This document shows, in pieces, positions 6,368-7,730 of a DNA stretch of 7,730 nucleotides; the stretch's first letter is position 1, and every line of letters starts with the position of its first letter. The stretch comes from Gammaproteobacteria bacterium (GTDB lineage Bacteria > Pseudomonadota > Gammaproteobacteria > J113). A program made the translations under genes and the position numbers. A model generated the notes under the pieces. That model worked only from the letters and a program-made list of their open reading frames with translations, was not told the DNA's origin and made no database searches. Location of the stretch: assembly GCA_003694425.1 (NCBI GenBank), contig RFJX01000280.1:1-7730 (forward strand), read 5' to 3'.

Positions 6368-6441
6368 CTTTGTTGAGCAATTTTTGAAAATGTGCGAGGG
6401 CGCTTGTCCCACAAGTACTTGCTACAGAATGGTCACATTTT
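6350..6441. repeat. Three CACATTTT octamers
   Basis: CACATTTT occurs at 6350-6357 and 6434-6441, and inverted as AAAATGTG at 6387-6394. The first and the inverted copy extend to a perfect 9-bp inverted repeat (6350-6358 and 6386-6394). Pairing of these arms would compete with the DnaA-box inverted pair that shares the left arm. Confidence 0.4.
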
Positions 6442-6450
6442 GCCCGCCCA

Positions 6451-6490
6451 GAATAAATGTAGAATCATCAAATACATACGAATATATTGT
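6451..6490. other. AT-rich segment, possible unwinding or promoter region
   Basis: Only 9 of these 40 bases are G or C. The segment contains -10-like hexamers on the plus strand (TAGAAT 6460-6465 and TATATT 6483-6488), each with poor -35 partners. It may carry the recC promoter, giving a leader of roughly 150-180 nt, or act as an easily melted element linked to the nearby DnaA-box-like sites. Confidence 0.4.
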
Positions 6491-6550
6491 TGCCGGAGGG
6501 GGGCGTATTTCGCCGCTCCTGGCCGGGTCAGCCGTCTCCTGCCTTCCCCG

Positions 6551-6559
6551 TGTGCATAA
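6551..6559 (-). promoter_or_regulatory. Third DnaA-box-like site
   Basis: TGTGCATAA is the reverse complement of TTATGCACA, which fits the relaxed DnaA consensus TTWTNCACA. It lies on the far side of the AT-rich segment from the inverted pair. One relaxed-consensus site alone could be chance. Confidence 0.35.
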
Positions 6560-6596
6560 GGTGAACCGGAGGAGGCTGCGGAGGGCTGTCCGGAGG

Positions 6597-6650
6597 ATGG
6601 CCTTTCTGCATCGTACAGCGGGCAAAGGCGGGTTCCCGGCCCCATGCTGA
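6597..6650 (+). other. Possible 17-codon leader ORF overlapping the recC start
   Basis: ATG at 6597 opens a 17-codon frame (MAFLHRTAGKGGFPAPC) whose stop at 6648-6650 overlaps the first codons of recC. GGAGGG (6580-6585) lies 11 nt upstream and another GGAGG touches the ATG. recC's own Shine-Dalgarno is weak, so translational coupling is possible. The evidence is position only; codon content gives no proof of translation. Confidence 0.25.
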
Positions 6651-7730
6651 TCCTCCACCAGGGCAATCACCTGGGGCGTCTCGCCGAGCTGCTGGCCATG
6701 GTGGTCTCCTCCGACCGGCTGGACCCGATGGTCCCCCAGATCGTTGTGGTGCCGCACCGTTCCCTGGCCGGCTGGCTGGAGCTGCAGCTCGCCAGCCACC
6801 TCGGGATCTGCGCCAACATCCGTTTTCTGCAGCCGGCCACCATGCTCTGGGAGCTGGTCGGTTCCCTGGACATCGAACAGGATGACCCCGGCCGCTTCAG
6901 CGAGGCGGCACTGAGCTGGCGGCTGCTGGAGATGCTGCCCGAACTGACCCGGGAGCAGCCGGTACTGGCGCGCTACCTGAAGGGGGCTGGCGAGGTCGGA
7001 CAATACCGTTTCGCCCATGAACTGGCGACGGTCTTCGGGCGCTACCTGGTCTACCGGCCGGAACTCCTCCTGGCCTGGGAACGGGGTGCAGAGGGGGGAT
7101 GGCAGGCGGAGCTGTGGCGGCGCCTGGTCCGGCAGACGGGCCCGCTCCACTGGCCGCGTCTGCAGCGGCGGCTGCTGTCCCGTCTCGAACGGGGGGCGCC
7201 TCTGCCGGCCATGTACGAACACCTGCTGGTCTTCGGCCTGGAGGGGCTGGCGCCGGGCACCATCGAGGTCCTGGAGGCGGTCGCCCGCCAGGGGGTGGTG
7301 CAGTTCTTCGTCCAGGACCCCTGCGAGGAGCTCTGGACCGATCTGGTGAGCGAGCGCGAACGCCTGCAACGGGCGATCGGGGAGCCCGGGATCGCCGAGG
7401 GGCTGGTCACCGGCAATCCACTGCTCGCCTCCCTCGGGCGGATGGGGCGGGAACGGCTCGGACTGCTCCTGCAGCGCGAATCACTGGACCGCCGTCCCTG
7501 CTTCACCGGGCCGCGGGGCGCGACCCTGCTGGCCTCGGTGCAGCGGGAGCTCATGGCGCTGCGCCCACCCGGCGAGGCGGGCGTCGGGGCCGATGACAGT
7601 ATCCAGCTCCACGTATGCCACAGCCCGGTACGGGAGGTGGAGGTGCTGCACGATCGACTGCTCGGGCTGTTCGACGGACGCCCGGGCCTGCAGCCGGATC
7701 AGGTACTGGTGCTGCTGCCCGATCCGGAAC
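6644..7730 (+). CDS. recC: RecBCD subunit RecC, N-terminal part (cut by window end)
   Basis: RecC (exodeoxyribonuclease V gamma subunit) is the scaffold of RecBCD and recognises Chi, controlling degradation and RecA loading at double-strand breaks. The 362 codons present cover about the first third of a protein of usually about 1,100 aa. MLILHQGNHLGRLAELL aligns with the E. coli start MLRVYHSNRLDVLEALM, fixing the ATG at 6644. Further matching segments are GICANIRFLQPATMLWELV (54-72), FGRYLVYRPE (131-140), GNPLLASLGRMGRE (257-270, E. coli GNPLLASWGKLGRD) and HVCHSPVREVEVLHDRLL (323-340), nearly identical to E. coli. The frame is open with no stop to the window end. The nearest ribosome site, AGGCGGG (6626-6632), is weak. 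recB and recD are expected downstream. Confidence 0.95.
   Translation, partial: MLILHQGNHLGRLAELLAMVVSSDRLDPMVPQIVVVPHRSLAGWLELQLASHLGICANIRFLQPATMLWELVGSLDIEQDDPGRFSEAALSWRLLEMLPELTREQPVLARYLKGAGEVGQYRFAHELATVFGRYLVYRPELLLAWERGAEGGWQAELWRRLVRQTGPLHWPRLQRRLLSRLERGAPLPAMYEHLLVFGLEGLAPGTIEVLEAVARQGVVQFFVQDPCEELWTDLVSERERLQRAIGEPGIAEGLVTGNPLLASLGRMGRERLGLLLQRESLDRRPCFTGPRGATLLASVQRELMALRPPGEAGVGADDSIQLHVCHSPVREVEVLHDRLLGLFDGRPGLQPDQVLVLLPDPE

Larger units (their letters stand above)
6125..6643. other. 519-bp gene-free region before recC
   Basis: The left part (6125-6340) holds the minus-strand promoter and otherwise nothing I can name. From about 6341 composition changes sharply: 6361-6490 is about 38% GC by hand count and 6451-6490 about 22%, against a GC-rich surround. 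This part holds DnaA-box-like 9-mers, CACATTTT octamers and a short palindrome (CAAGTACTTG, 6412-6421). From 6491 the sequence is GC-rich again, with several GGAGG runs before recC. No tRNA or credible protein longer than a leader peptide is seen. Confidence 0.6.

Noticed and set aside
6341..6560. Chromosomal oriC
   Set aside because: Too few boxes, and none of the usual neighbours (dnaA, dnaN, gidA/mnmG, rpmH) is visible. The flanking genes are ordinary core genes.
6601..6612. 12-mer CCTTTCTGCATC also present at 41-52
   Set aside because: One shared 12-mer is expected by chance in a window this long, and the flanks do not match.
6360..6650. 96-codon frame starting GTG inside the DnaA-like box
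   Set aside because: It has no ribosome site, spans a composition shift and an apparent regulatory region, and turns arginine-rich in the GC-rich part. Only its last 17 codons are kept as a possible leader ORF.
6422..7369. 315-codon open frame antisense to recC
   Set aside because: It lies opposite sequence that matches RecC throughout and resembles no family I know.

Overview
The window is GC-rich and densely coding. It looks like chromosomal core DNA of a gammaproteobacterium. The best support is an RppH-type mRNA pyrophosphohydrolase, a RecC subunit of the RecBCD type, a type II citrate synthase and an LDH-like malate dehydrogenase. A deep-branching lineage such as the Chromatiales/Ectothiorhodospira group is plausible, but the sequence alone does not fix the genus. 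I see no phage, transposon, CRISPR, tRNA or rRNA.

Layout. (1) Positions 1-65 form a perfect 30-bp inverted repeat with a terminator-like core. (2) Two minus-strand genes follow: an unrecognised cysteine-rich 113-aa protein (123-464) and an exported glutaredoxin-like protein with a DUF4124-like N-terminus and a polyproline tail (658-1203, GTG start). (3) A 349-bp divergent intergenic region leads to gltA (1553-2851), a strong intrinsic terminator, and mdh (2948-3925), two neighbouring TCA-cycle enzymes on the plus strand. (4) Facing mdh is a HAD subfamily IB phosphatase (3958-4698, minus). Divergent from it is rppH (4854-5360, plus, GTG start). (5) Two small exported proteins with two cysteines each form a probable minus-strand operon (6124 to 5329) behind a good sigma70-type promoter. 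The second gene overlaps the 3' end of rppH tail to tail by 32 bp. (6) A 519-bp gene-free stretch (6125-6643) holds that promoter, three DnaA-box-like 9-mers, a strongly AT-rich segment and repeated CACATTTT octamers. (7) recC starts at 6644 and runs off the window end.

How the genes relate. GltA makes citrate from oxaloacetate and acetyl-CoA, and Mdh supplies the oxaloacetate, so their adjacency is functional. RppH starts 5'-end-dependent mRNA decay. RecC is the Chi-recognising scaffold subunit of RecBCD. The three exported proteins (glutaredoxin-like plus the two small ones) point to periplasmic functions that remain unknown.

I found no clear new multi-gene system. The most interesting items are the DnaA-box/AT-rich locus in front of recC, the perfect palindrome at the left edge, hairpins placed over two translation starts, and the unrecognised small exported proteins.
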